Assembly (NCBI GenBank): GCA_014529385.2
Contig: CM043966.1
Coordinates: 143,580,711-143,644,710, forward strand
DNA: 64,000 bases
Reading direction: 5' to 3'
Origin: Adiantum capillus-veneris
Lineage: Eukaryota > Streptophyta > Polypodiopsida > Polypodiales > Pteridaceae
Shown: one piece after another, positions 13,001-25,514 of the stretch
Numbering within the stretch: position 1 is the stretch's first letter
Layout of the letters: each line of letters begins with the position of its first letter
Position numbers and translations under genes: made by a program
Notes under the pieces: model-generated
Told to the model about the DNA's origin: nothing
Seen by the model: only the letters and a program-made list of their open reading frames with translations
Databases searched by the model: none

Positions 13001-13355
13001 TTAGCTTCTTAATAGTATGTAAAATCTTTGAAAATTATCTTGTAATAATCTAAGTTTAATTGATATATTTCTCCTTAGTTAAGGCCAAAATTAAGCAATT
13101 TTAGTCCTAATATAAGTTAATAATCAATCACATCACTAATCATAATTAGAAATAAGTAATCAAAATTATAATATCATAAAAGGGTATAATTAATAGTAGA
13201 GAAAGGTTTAGATTTTCCTAATTAATTAGATAATTAGGAAAACTAATCATAGATTAATATATCTTTCACTAACTGGCTAAAATTAGCACTAATTACCTTT
13301 ATTAGACACTAGAGGTTTTCTCTCTTAGTGATTTGTGAGAAGAATCTCTTTAGTC
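10052..13355 (-). repeat. Gypsy-1 right LTR (5' LTR), truncated
   Basis: It starts TGAGAGGTCC next to the PBS and follows the left LTR block by block, including the 150-bp repeat family and the closing stretch GAGGTTTTCTCTCTTAGTG (13313-13331). Homology to the left LTR stops at about 13355, before the left copy's last roughly 100 bp. It is further interrupted by an unrelated segment at 12418-12739. Confidence 0.8.
12418..12739 (-). repeat. Segment inserted in the Gypsy-1 LTR, related to Gypsy-2 3' region
   Basis: This 322-bp stretch interrupts the 150-bp repeat array of the right LTR and is absent from the left LTR. Its reverse complement matches 41130-41340 in the 3' noncoding part of Gypsy-2: TTTGTTTCTCCCA, CACCTTGCATGAC, ATGCTCAACT, TACCAAAGG, GGTTTTTTCCC and TTGGTCATCC occur in the same order in both. 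About 70 bp of the host repeat seems to have been lost. Its origin (fragment of a Gypsy-2 relative or a small element of its own) is not settled. Confidence 0.7.
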
Positions 13356-13880
13356 ATTTTCTATCCATCCTACAAGTTTGCTTAGTGACTCGATGAGATT
13401 TTCTTGCAGATGTTCGATTAGTTTTTGTTGCCTGATATGTAGTTGAATGTAGCTTTGGGTAGATAAAGAATGAGTGTTTTTTCAAAGATCCTGAGACAAG
13501 CTCTTGTAGCTACCATGCACTAGTCAAGTTGACTTCGTCCCAAGGCATGCATTTATGTATGTGGTTTTCACTGGTCTCTACAATAAGATACTTAGGGTTG
13601 GCAAAACCAATGAGTTTACATTTTGGTGCCGTTGTTGAGGAAGAGGTGATCTACACAAGGGAAAACCTTAGTAATCAAGTACTATTGTGAAAAACCTCCT
13701 CTAGGTGCACCTAGAGTCAAAACCCAATTCTTAAAAATCACACAATTGAGGTGTGTCTACTTCAGCCATCTAGAGGTGTCTTGAGAGTAGTCGTACTTGC
13801 CACGGACCTTTGGGTGAAATCATGTATCACTATTTCACTCTTTGGTGGTTTTCTTAGCAAAAATTAGGACACCATAAAAT
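13356..13880 (+). repeat. Possible end of a Tat/Athila-type LTR with decayed tRNA-Asp PBS
   Basis: At 13624 the plus strand reads TGGTGCCGTTGTTGAGGA. This is the tRNA-Asp PBS (TGGCGCCGTTGCCGGGGA, seen intact in Gypsy-2) with three C-to-T changes and one G-to-A change, as expected from cytosine deamination. It follows TTACA, an acceptable LTR end. The sequence before it matches nothing else in the window, and the sequence after it carries no recognisable gag. It is probably a remnant of another element. Confidence 0.45.
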
Positions 13881-13913
13881 TTTTGCTTTTCAATGATGTA
13901 CAACATGGCTAGG

Positions 13914-14565
13914 CTACTCATATGGGACACATAAAACTGGGATCCTTAAGTCCCATAATGCCCCATCTAAGAAACCATCCCATAACTTTGGCTTACTTTT
14001 CACCATCTTTCTTATGAGTCCTGCAATGATCCCGTTAGCTTTCTCTACCAAATTATTTGATTGAGGATAATATGGTGTGCTATGTCTATACTGAATTTTA
14101 AGCTTAGACAGAGATGATTTCAAGAGGTGTACCAAACCTGCAATAGATTTGAATGTAGACAAACCTACTCACTGTATTTTCATTTACTCATGCTACACTT
14201 TGTGCTTCTACCCATCTTGCCAATAACTACAAGGATATATAATTTACCATTGTTATTCTAGGAAATGGACCCATAGCATCAATTCTTCGTTTTTCAAAAG
14301 GACCATGGGCAATAATTGGTTGTTGAGGTCCATACAATAACCTTTTGTTGCCATTGATTTGGCAATAGTGACAACTTCTACACCAATTTTGGACATTCAC
14401 ATGCATACTTGGCCAAACATACCTAGCTAACAAGATTTCTTTTATTGTTACATCGTGAAAAAAATGAACCCCACAAGATTCTTCATGCAACCCTCTCAAG
14501 ATTTCAAGAATTTCATTAGTGCATGGCACTTGTCTACAAAGAAGATCCTTAGCCTTTTTGTACAA
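13914..14565 (-). pseudogene. Gypsy-B integrase (broken)
   Basis: This is the integrase of a second Gypsy element, unlike Gypsy-1. The zinc-binding part reads GLHEESCGVHFFHD, then RYVWPSMHVNVQNW and CRSCHYCQ (14565 downward), an HHCC arrangement, followed by the start of the core (GPFEKRRIDAMGPFPR). The later core at 14162-13914 reads STPYYPQSNNLVEKANG and WDGFLDGALW. Stops break the core between the two blocks. A second copy of the core end lies at 19835-20053, so at least two copies of this family are present. The wide HHCC spacing and the VEKANG block fit Tat-like Gypsy integrases, although the lineage is inferred. Confidence 0.8.
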
Positions 14566-14750
14566 AGCTCCCTCTAGCCATAGGATGAGCTTGCCTTCTT
14601 GATGAGCCTCCTTCTTTGTGCCGTTGTGAAATCTTTAGGAAATTCTACCTCTAAGATGTAGTTAACCATAGGTGCTAAGCAATCCATGCATGCATATTGT
14701 GGCCCTTTCATTGGTGCACCTGCAATGATGACTTGCACTTGATTCTGACC

Positions 14751-15113
14751 TCAGATTGCTTCTTGAGCTAGTAATAAGTCTGCATCATGATTTTCTTTTC
14801 TAGGGATGTGATAGAGTTGTACTTCTTCAAATTTTCCCAAAATTTTACAAATGATAGAAAATTTGGATCTAAGCCTCTCATTCTTATAAGCCCAAATACT
14901 AAAAATTTGTTTTACAATCAGCAAAGCATCACCTTTCACCATCAGCCAGTGTATCTCTTGGGATAAGCACATCTCCAACCCACTGAGTAGAACATTGAAC
15001 TCCACTTCATTGCTGCTTGTTGATCCTTCTAGAAGTACTTTCTCTTTCATCACCACTTCTCCTTTTGGACTAACCAAAACAAGCCCCCCCCCCCCCCCCC
15101 CCCCCCCCCCCAC
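14751..15113 (-). pseudogene. Gypsy-B RNase H (interrupted by poly-C)
   Basis: The 120-residue open frame reads GLVLVSPKGEVVMKEKVLL, then SNEVEFNVLLSGLEMCL, VKGDALLIVKQI and HIPRKENHDADLLLAQEAI. This is the plant-type RNase H that follows RT in Tat-like Gypsy elements, with the E and D of the active site visible in NEVEFNVLLSGL and GDALLI. The N-terminal side runs into a 28-base C run (15084-15111), read as poly-Gly on the minus strand, so the domain start is destroyed. It precedes integrase in the normal order. Confidence 0.75.
15084..15111 (+). repeat. Poly-C homopolymer, 28 bases
   Basis: An uninterrupted C run sits inside the dead RNase H. The short open frames here coding for poly-Pro or poly-Gly are artefacts of the run. 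Confidence 0.95.
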
Positions 15114-15238
15114 CCACCCACTTTACCTGTGGCTCTTTGAAGAGAATAATCAAAACAATAGAGTGTATACATTTGAGAGAAATTTGGGTGGTGGTGGAGA
15201 AATTGAATTAAAACTAAGCACTTTGGTGATATTCTCAA

Positions 15239-16930
<1,692 letters not shown>

Positions 16931-18100
16931 TTGTCATTACAAAGAGATGCCCTCCTTTTGTAGGTTTTTGGAGGGATTAGAACTTGCATGATCACTTTTA
17001 ATTACATAACAAAGCTTTTGCTTAGGAGTAATCTGATGTAGGTGAGGACATAGGTGGTAGGGCTACCTGGGCTAGATTTGAGGTTAGTAAGTTAGTATGT
17101 TAGAACTGTAGTTAGTTTTTTACATAATGTAAAATGAAAATGTATAATGACAGGTTGTGTAAAATGAGAAACTAGCACAAAATCGGGTAGGATTACACTC
17201 TCTCTTGTCTGTCAGTGTAAAGGAAATGAAGAATGATCATCCTCATCTTTTACATCCGGTGCTTGGATTCCATTTAAATTGGTTTGATCTATCGCTATTC
17301 TCTACTTTGTCATAGGTTAAGTAAATTAGAAGATTTTGAAGCATTAGAGATGTGTGCATGAGAAGGAGAAAATAAAAAAAGATGGCTAATGGTAGAGAGT
17401 CGTAAAATATGAAGGTATATAAAATGGCAAGCATAATTAATTCTAATGATCTTCTCCATGCTAGATTTTCCTCACGCTAGTAATGGTCGATTATGTGTGT
17501 GTGTGTGAGTGTGTGTGTGTAATGAGAGCGTGTAATTAAAAAATGTGTAGAAAAAGAATGGGTTGTTTAGAAGTGCATAGTTGCAATTTAGGGCCCTAAA
17601 GAGGCCTGAATAATCCCTCAAGGTCATGGTCATTGGTTCTTTGGGTCCTTTTTTGAAAAAAAATATCTCAAAAATGAGGAGAGAGAGTGAAGTTCCAGCT
17701 AGGGTTTTGTGAAAAAGTGTAGAAGCTGCAACATGTCACCAAGCTCTTGAAAGTTCTTATATGTCTAATTTTTTATGTGTATCTTTGTCCACATGTCCAC
17801 CATGACTTTTCATAAAACCTGTAGCACCAAAAAAATATCCTTTGTATAGGTTTATAGGTCCTTGAAATGCATAACTCAATCTTGACATCAAATGTAGATC
17901 CAATCACCATGTCCTTTGCATTCAAGCCTCCTTACTTCCCTAGATATGTACATTCCTCTTGAGAAAAGTCCTCCCAAATCTATTTTCCCATGTGGAGATA
18001 TTACCAACCTTATTTTTTTCTCAATGAATATATACAAGCAGTAGCATTGAAAGCTATATGGGAAGCTTAAAATAAAAAATTATAGGTGAAGAAATTTTTA
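16931..18100. other. Noncoding; possibly part of a Gypsy-B LTR
   Basis: No coding domain is visible. A TG-repeat lies at 17493-17520. A polypurine tract (minus strand) sits at about 18366-18384, followed in element sense by TGATAGCTG. The plus strand also has TGATGTAGG at 17035. A minus-strand LTR running between these points would have TGAT...ATCA ends, but I see no second copy to prove it. Confidence 0.35.
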
Positions 18101-18995
18101 TTTATTTACTTAAAAAACCATCAACTATAATAGACATATGCAAACTCACACTTATTAATAATGCACACCTAAAGTTAATATAAAACAAAAGGTGGGGTTT
18201 CAGTGAGAAATATTGACAACGGATATTTATCTCACCATTTTACCTATGCATAGATAGCTTATTAGAATTATGTGCATATACATATTTGATTTTTTATGGC
18301 TATGTCTGGCATTATTTCTATTTCTTGTCTCACGATAGCTGGACCCAAAATCAGCTATCATTTAGTCCCCCCTCCCCCTTCTTTGATGGTTCATTCATAT
18401 ACCATCAACTAGCTCGTATTGGAATGAAAGTTGTGGATAATTTTGCAATGCCTCCTCCAAGGCTTATCTCCTTCTTGATGCCTCTTTGCCTTCAAAGGTT
18501 TTGCACTTGGTTGCACATGATTTCAGTGTGTGACAAGTGCAACAATAGTAGCATACGTCCCTTGTTTTCTCTTTGGCTTGTTCTATCTTCAAATATCCAA
18601 GAAGGATGTGACTTAGATAAGGCTTGAGTCAATAGCCATTGACCTTACCAGGGTGCTCCTTTCCATCCAAATCCATCAATTGTGTAGTAGCCACATGTAT
18701 AAGAATTATTCACAATGTAAGGCCCTTCCCATTTATTCTCAAGCTTAGCATCAAACCTATTGTCCGACTACTATTGTAGCAAAGGACTAGGCTCTTCTCT
18801 TGTCTTTGAGACCCTTTTCAAGCTTCTCCTTGAGTTTCAAAGCTTCCTTTTCATAGCACCTATACATTGAATCTCTTTTCCACTCTAGCTCTACCATAAT
18901 GAGGAGCCTATTGATACACACTTCATCGCCCTTCGGTTTCTATTTACCTGTAAGCTTTCTAGTAGGAATGTGAAGTTCAATTGGTTGCAAAGCTT
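18101..18995 (-). repeat. 895-bp direct duplication, copy A
   Basis: Copy A is repeated immediately at 18996-19890, with only scattered substitutions (for example CATCAACTA and CGTCAACTA near the starts, and AACAATAGTAG against AATAGTAGTAG). The unit begins TTTATTTACTTAAAAAACC and ends GGTTGCAAAGCTT. It contains, on the minus strand, the end of a Gypsy pol and its polypurine tract (CCCCCCTCCCCCTTC on the plus strand at about 18367). Confidence 0.95.
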
Positions 18996-20110
18996 TTTAT
19001 TTACTTAAAAAACCGTCAACTATAATAGACATATGCAAACTCACACTTATTAATAATGCACACCTAAAGTTAATATAAAACAAAAGGTGGGGTTTCAGTG
19101 AGAAATATTGACGACGGATATTTATCTCACCATTTTACCTATGCATAGATAGCTTATTAGAATTATGTGCATATACATATTTGATTTTTTATGGCTATGT
19201 CTGGCATTATTTCTATTTCTTGTCTCACGATAGCTGGACCCAAAATCAGCTATCATTTAGTCCCCCCTCCCCCTTCTTTGATGGTTCATTCATATACCAT
19301 CAACTAGCTTGTATTGGAATGAAAGTTGTGGATAATTTTGCAATGCCTCCTCCAAGGCTTATCTCCTTCTTGATGCCTCTTTGCCTTCAAAGGTTTTGCA
19401 CTTGGTTGCACATGATTTCAGTGTGTGACAAGTGCAATAGTAGTAGCATACGTCCCTTGTTTTCTCTTTGGCTTGTTCTGTCTTCAAATATCCAAGAAGG
19501 ATGTGACTTAGATAAGGCTTGAGTCAATAGCCATTGACCTTACCAGGGTGCTCCTTTCCATCCAAATCCATCAATTGTGTAGTAGCCACATGTATAAGAA
19601 TTATTCACAATGTAAGTCCCTTCCCATTTATTCTCAAGCTTAGCATCAAACCTATTGTCCGACTACTATTGTAGCAAAGGACTAGGCTCTTCTCTTGTCT
19701 TTGAGACCCTTTTCAAGCTTCTCCTTGAGTTTCAAAGCTTCCTTTTCATAGCACCTATACATTGAATCTCTTTTCCACTCTAGCTCTACCATAATGAGGA
19801 GCCTATTGATACACACTTCATTGCCCTTCAGTTTCTATTTACCTGTAAGCTTTCTAGTAGGAATGTGAAGTTCAATTGGTTGCAAAGCTTCTTGTCTATA
19901 CACTAAGTGGAATGGAGTGAATTTTGTAGCATCCTTGTAAGTTTTCCTAAATGCCCATAATGCCCCATCTAAAAAACCATCCCATAAGTTTGACTTACTT
20001 TTCACCATTTTTCTTATGAGTCTTGCAATGATCCCGTTAGCTTTCTCTACCAAACCATTCCATTTGATTGAGGATAATATTGTGTGCTGTGTCTATAGTG
20101 AGTTTTAAGC
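18380..20110 (-). pseudogene. Gypsy-B integrase C-terminal region, tail duplicated
   Basis: On the minus strand the core end reads VEKANGIIARLIRKMVKSKS and then DATKFTPFHLVYRQEALQP (20053-19835). Downstream come LLIMVELEWKRDSMYRC, KEALKLKEKLEKGLKDK, and LMDLDGKEHPGKVNGY followed by LKPYLS, the recognisable end of Tat-like Gypsy polyproteins. The tail occurs in both 895-bp copies. Stops interrupt the frame several times. The core end matches 13978-14104 closely, so this is a sister of the fragment at 13.9-15.1 kb. Confidence 0.75.
18996..19890 (-). repeat. 895-bp direct duplication, copy B
   Basis: This copy runs without a break into the integrase core at 19891-20110, so it is the original locus in element sense and copy A is the added tandem copy. 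The 113-residue plus-strand open frames at 18286 and 19181 lie at the same place in each unit and are antisense to the Gypsy tail. Confidence 0.95.
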
Positions 20111-21399
20111 TCATCACACACTTTCGTTAAATTAATTCAATGTTAGTTTTAAGTATCACATCATGATTTAAGTGATAATTTATGGTAATGTTTTTAAGTT
20201 CAAGCTGTCACTATATCATTCAAATTGGTTTAAGTGACATTGGTGTCATTATTTGTATATTAATTTATCAATTTCAACTTGTAAAAGATTTGCCTTGGTT
20301 ATACGATTGTTGAATTTTTGTGTTTTGTTTGTAGTTTTGACTAAAGACCTTGATCACGACGAGGCATAACGAATTATCAGTGAGGAGTCAATTTGGTGTG
20401 AACAACCAGACATATCAACAATTATTTCCAACATTCAAGAGGATGAATCAATGATGGAGGGAGAACACTTGAGTTGCAAACAATGCAAAGAATTATGTCC
20501 AAACTACTTTGTTCAAAATACGCTTTTTCAGAACAAGTGTCCGTGCAAAGGGAAATCCAATAGTGAAGCTCACTAACTTGCAACATGTGGGCTTAGCTTG
20601 ATTTCTTCTCCAATTATTTATCTATCAACAAATTTATATCCCCAATAATAATCAGATTTCCATATACTTCATTCAAAAGTGCTACGTACATTACATATTG
20701 GGCAAGAGAGTCAACTTGGATGATAAGCCTCCTAACACGGGCGTTGGGCTTGGCCACATTTCCGCAACAAGGTTTCAACACATAATGAGAAAAGTTCTCG
20801 ACCAACGCAGAAGCATTCTGTCTTAATTTTGCCAGAGGAGCATGACATCATGGAGATGGCAAGCAAGGGAGTTGACCTAGCAAGCCAAGGCAAAACTCTT
20901 GCAGGCTTGAGATTAAAGGGGTTAGAACTTGATACATAGCTTGATACCACTAGAAGAGAGCTTTCACTAGCTCAAAGCAAGCTTGCAAAGTACAACGAGA
21001 AGTTTGGTCCCCTTGCAAAAGAAGACATTGCAGCTACCACACCCAACCTCAATGCACTTTTTATTGCACCTTCCAAATCTGCATCTATTAGCTCTGATGA
21101 ATTTCTCTTGAATGAGATTTTGGAAAATCTTACTCAGCATGCTATGTTGTAAAAGCTATAACTCCTATTTTTGTAATCCTTCAAGCCAATGTTTTGTAAT
21201 CATTTTACATAATCAACTCAAATATTTGTTGCTTTGTGTCTTTTTCATCTTGGGTATAGATTGTATACAATAAGTATTAAATAAAAGGGATAGATAGTAC
21301 AACACAAAGTGACATCGAAAAGAGAGAGAGATCATAAGTTATGGCCAACATCCCCAAGCTGACTACAAGTACGTTGTACCAAAAGTGATTTTAAACAAT
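20111..21399 (+). other. Unassigned stretch with broken open segments
   Basis: I recognise no family here. A plus-strand segment at about 20380-20570 reads a Cys-rich tract (LSCKQCKELCPNYF, then NKCPCKGKS). A second at about 20840-21150 reads a Leu/Lys/Glu-rich, coiled-coil-like tract (RELSLAQSKLAKYNEKFGPL) ending in a stop. They may be exons of a degraded host or transposon protein. Their position beside a hAT-like remnant on the other strand does not show that they belong to it. Confidence 0.3.
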
Positions 21400-22720
21400 G
21401 TCGTCACAATCAAACACCGAAACCATGTCTTCAACTTATTCCATGTCTAAACATTTTGAAGCCACTCCCACTCTGACTCACCATCACTTTGCACCTCATT
21501 AGCAACTGCCTCATGCATTTTCTTTGTACCAAAGCAATGTTCAACTGCTCTCATTGCAAAGTTGGTTGGAACATGCAATAATCTCATATTACAAAACAGA
21601 TATACCAAAGCCTTGGCTTGTTTTGGCTTTGATCTATTTCTCTTTTTAAGTGTAAAAAGTCAAATTTAGACCCATTTGTCTTGAACTACCACTTGAAGTA
21701 GAAACAAATAATACTTTGATAGCTACGTGTTGCAATTCAATCTTTGACAGCTATGTGTTGCAATTCTATATTTTATCCACCATATTATGTCCACCACATA
21801 GGTGCACTGAATTTTTTGATGGTGTCAATGTGCCAAGGATCACCAAACATACCAACTCTATTTGTATAGTCCCATTGATGAAATGCATTTTCTCTCTTTT
21901 GACCCTAAGATTTGCATGTACACAGCTTTGAAACCAAGAATCACTTCTGAATTGGAGGATTTCTCATGGAGCTGAAGTCTTGGATCCAAAGAAAATGTTG
22001 TGTTATGTAACAACATATGCATTCGTGCCCATCGAGATTCTGAGCATGAAACTAGAAATTTTTTATCTTGATTCTCTATGAGTGTAGCCTTGAAAGTCCT
22101 TGATATTTTCAATAGCTTCTGATGTACGCCAATACACCATTTCAAAGACAAAACAATGTTTACCCACTAAGCATAGCAAGTCCACAAAGGGTTTGGTAAC
22201 ATTGACAACCTTTTTCACATTTCTCTAAAACATTGGATAATTGACGAGTTGATGAACCCTTCATGAAATAGCTTGGTAGCTGAGATATTTGTTAAGACAT
22301 GCATCCCATTGCCTGTCTTGGCAACTGTCTCCACAAATACATGTTGAACACCTTTTTGTGTTGACAATACATAATATGAAGTAGCAAACCGAGTCACACA
22401 AAAGATTTGTAATGCCTTGTTAGGCGACTTTTTTTTGAAGAGAGCATATGAAAAATTGAATCTCTCTAATGAACTTTGCTATTGTGTTTGCTTCCAACAA
22501 AGTAGTCTTTATTTTGTCAAGTTTGCCAATGTCTTTCAAAAGCTAATTGATAGTATGTTCACCGCATGGTACACATGTTAATTCTATATACTTGCTTGAA
22601 TTGCAAGACTTGCACCTTTGTAATTTGTAGCATTGTCGGCGAGGGACTTCATAAGTAGAATGAGACAATTTATTGACAGGTGTCCCTAGAAGGTAAGGTC
22701 TTGACATGGTTTCAGAACAT
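21400..22720 (-). pseudogene. hAT/DUF659-like transposase remnant
   Basis: On the minus strand I read, with frame changes, CVPCGEHTIN, then LLKDIGKLDKIKTTLLEANT and IAKFIR (about 22600-22450), and TRFATSYYVLSTQKG (about 22390). These match the order HcxNLxLkDIGK, then TRFAT, which is characteristic of DUF659/hAT-type DNA transposases of plants. Open blocks continue at 22397-22215 and 22151-21858. Multiple stops show it is dead. Terminal inverted repeats and the 8-bp target duplication were not found. The family name rests on motif recognition only. Confidence 0.55.
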
Positions 22721-24180
22721 ACCTCCTAGATCTATTAGAGATCTACCAATATTGGCTAGACAATTTTGTGCTACTTGTTCAAAGATGTAATCAAGTATAG
22801 TGTAAACGCACAAATCTACAACTTCAAAACAAAACAAGGGGAGTCTATGAGGGAGTGCCTAAGTAGAATGAGAATACATTGACAGATGTCAAGTGTTGGA
22901 AATTCCAATTGAGGAGAGACTTGTCTCATTGCTCCTAGAATGTGTACTCAACAAATAATTTCATGCTATATTGTATAGCAAGAAACATGCCACCCTAGGA
23001 GTATGCATTTTAGATGCTATAGACTTGGGGAACAACAATGAAGTCTTTACTGAAGAAAGCACTGTTAAAAACACATAAAGCAAGAAAACCACATCTACTG
23101 TGCCAACACTAGTTGGATGAATGTGGAAGCTCCAATGAATTCCATAGAGTACATGCTCAAGTTCGTGAATGAAATGATGAGCAATATGTAGAGGATACCA
23201 ATGAGAGGGCTAGGATAGGATCCACCACAAGGGAAACCCATTGCACTAGCAAGGCCATCTAAATGGTGTGCAATTGTAGGAAAATGGACTAAACATGACC
23301 CCAATGAGTGTTGTTATCGACCAAAATATGATGAATATAACCAATATGTACCTATGAGAAAACAAGGACAACCTATGTATATGTATCCACCTAACATGGG
23401 CAAGTAAAAAAGCTACACATATCAATGGAGAGGGCATAAGTGATATTATGTTAGCAACCACCCCATCCAAGAAACAATGATGTGTCACTCAAGTACATGC
23501 ATGCTAAAGGACAAGTGGAGGAGCAAGCCATAACATTGCTCGTGCCCTATAATGAGGCTAGTTTCACGTCTAGAGGTGGCACCTATTTACTTCATTGCAA
23601 ATTAGGGATCTTGTTCACCCATAGCAAAAAATATTCCAAAATCAATAGAGAATTTCCATAATTGTGGATCTAATGATTATTTGAAAAATGATTGTTTAGA
23701 GTCTCATAAAAGAACGTTAGGCCAATTAAGGCTTCTTGCATGGAACGTGGTAGAAAAGGTGGACACTATCGAGAAAATAATTTCCTAGAGATCTTGCAAT
23801 AAAGGAAAAGTAATTATAAACATAGTGCAAGTCATGTTGGTTATCTCCTTAGATAGTGAACCTATGGTTCCAGTTAAGGCAGTGACAAGGGCACAGGAAA
23901 AGAATAACAAAAAGTGCTAGTGAGTCCGATAGTGGTAAGAAGTCTTCTAGAGACTCCAAAAAAGAGAGGAGACTACACTATGGGCTTAGAATACAAAAAA
24001 AATGAAGGAAGATAAAAGAGAAAGCTCAAATGTTTTTTAAGGAAAGAACAAGGTCAATGTCGACTAAATTCAAAGAACCAAAGCAAGCATTGGGAGGATC
24101 AGTCTTGTTGAAAGATAATATTTACGAATCCATCAATGTAACATTGGAGGCCTTTTAAGTAGGATCAAAATCAAGTCAAA
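22640..24180 (+). pseudogene. Gypsy gag remnant related to Gypsy-2/3
   Basis: Scattered plus-strand fragments resemble the Gag of Gypsy-2: MRQFIDRCP (about 22657), ECLSRMR (about 22855), a decayed zinc knuckle (NCGSNDYLKNDC at about 23660), and a tail with a GGSVL-type block (about 24095). The last compares with SSGGSVLVDKVLEPLDAALE in Gypsy-2. Stops are very frequent, so the copy is old. No LTR or PBS was found for it. Confidence 0.5.
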
Positions 24181-24667
24181 CAAATGTAAACAAAATGGAA
24201 AAATTACCCTACTAGTGGAAACAAAATACACTAAAGAATTTTTCCCCAAGAAAGTATCCTTCCATTAGTTTAAAAATTTCCCCAAGGGCTATAATCAACC
24301 CCTATCAATGTGTTCTCTCTTTTATGTTGATGAGATTTATGATAGATATGTAAAGAGGTATCAAGTTGACTTTTAAGCTTTTGAAAGTGAATCTTTTGTT
24401 TTGAAAGATATGATAACCCTATGTGTTTGATTGAGGTAAGTGGGATATACTTGATACGATGAGTGCATTGACTCCTGCTTTAAGAGATGTAGTTCTTGGA
24501 AATGGGTGGTAAGAGGAGCCACACTTTTTTGTGTTACCATGATGATTCTTTTATGCAGTCTTGAAATGAAAACTATAAAGAGTGACTACATGATGCTAAA
24601 ATGTTTACATGAAACACTTGAAAGTGTTCCACGCTTGATGGGGGGGCAATATGTGACATGTTTTGGA
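24181..24667. other. No feature seen
   Basis: There is AT-rich sequence between the gag remnant and the tandem duplication. An open frame of 129 residues starts at 24506 but crosses into the duplication and has no recognisable domain. Confidence 0.4.
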
Positions 24668-25154
24668 GGAATGATGAGAACCACCTCAAAGGATTTTAGA
24701 AATGTTTTTGGTTCTTTTGGACCCCTTGGATGTAAATATAGCATTCTTGTAAAAGTAAACAAAGTCATTGTGTGCCAGCTATCTCTACATATGCTAGCCA
24801 ATTGTGTGGGGTGCATAGTGTTTCTATTTTTGTACATAGAAATATCAAGGCTTCAGAGAGTGAGTAATAGAATTAAAAATATGAATAGAATATGAACTTT
24901 TACCAGCCTGGGAATGATGAGAACCACCTCAAAGGATTTTAGAAAAAAAAAATGGTTCTTTTGGAACCCTTGGATGTAAATATAGCATGATTGTAAAAGT
25001 AAACAAAGGCATTGTGTGCCAGCTATCTCTACATATGCATGCCAATTGTGCGGGGTGAATAGTGTTTCTATTTTTGTACATAGAAATATCAAGGCTTCAA
25101 AGAGTGAGTAAAGGAATTAAAAATATGAATAGAATATGAACTTTTACCAGCCTG
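24668..25154 (+). repeat. 243-bp tandem duplication
   Basis: Copy one (24668-24910) and copy two (24911-25154) both begin GGAATGATGAGAACCACCTC and end TTTTACCAGCCTG, with few differences. They abut directly. There is no coding content. Confidence 0.95.
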
Positions 25155-25514
25155 GGATTGTGAATGAAAAGTATGCAGCTGTGAAGAAGAAAGCATGTGT
25201 TGCTATAGCTTGCAGTGAAGGAAGATGGGGTTTATGGAAGAATCCCATACAGCGAGCAAACTTTTTCGAGCAAAGAAGAAACTGAGAAGAGCAAGATCAA
25301 TAAATTTAAAACATTGAGCATCATTTTTTGAGAAAACCCATGTCTAATAAAAGTAAACTATGTAATTATTATACTCAAAGAAATAGCACCCCCCCCACCC
25401 CCCCCCCCCCTTCCCCTTGGAGCTTGCACTCCCCCACCTGCCTACACACTCCCTCTTTGCCTCCGCAAACAACCATCCTCTATGCTACTCAACCCTTTGC
25501 TTGGAACTCTTAAA
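25155..25514. other. Left flank of Copia-1
   Basis: Noncoding sequence with two adjacent C runs (25389-25396 and 25398-25410). The last five bases, TTAAA (25510-25514), are repeated right after the other end of Copia-1 and are its target-site duplication. Confidence 0.6.

Larger units (their letters stand above)
673..13355 (-). mobile_element. Gypsy-1: decayed Ty3/Gypsy chromovirus with giant LTRs
   Basis: On the minus strand the order is LTR, PBS, gag, protease, RT, RNase H, integrase, chromodomain, LTR, which is the Ty3/Gypsy order. The terminal chromodomain (KDYP and DATWE read around 5040-5080) identifies a chromovirus. The two flanks share long stretches, starting TGAGAGGTCC at 673 and at 10052 and running to about 4430 and 13355. 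Every coding domain has stops or frameshifts, so the copy is dead. The right-hand (5') LTR loses homology at about 13355, where a different Gypsy fragment begins. No target duplication could be assigned because that end is missing. Confidence 0.85.

Noticed and set aside
18286-19522. Two 113-residue plus-strand ORFs
   Set aside because: They are the same sequence in both 895-bp copies and lie antisense to the Gypsy tail and polypurine tract. No known domain.
24506-24895. 129-residue ORF
   Set aside because: It runs into the 243-bp tandem duplication and resembles no family. Probably chance.
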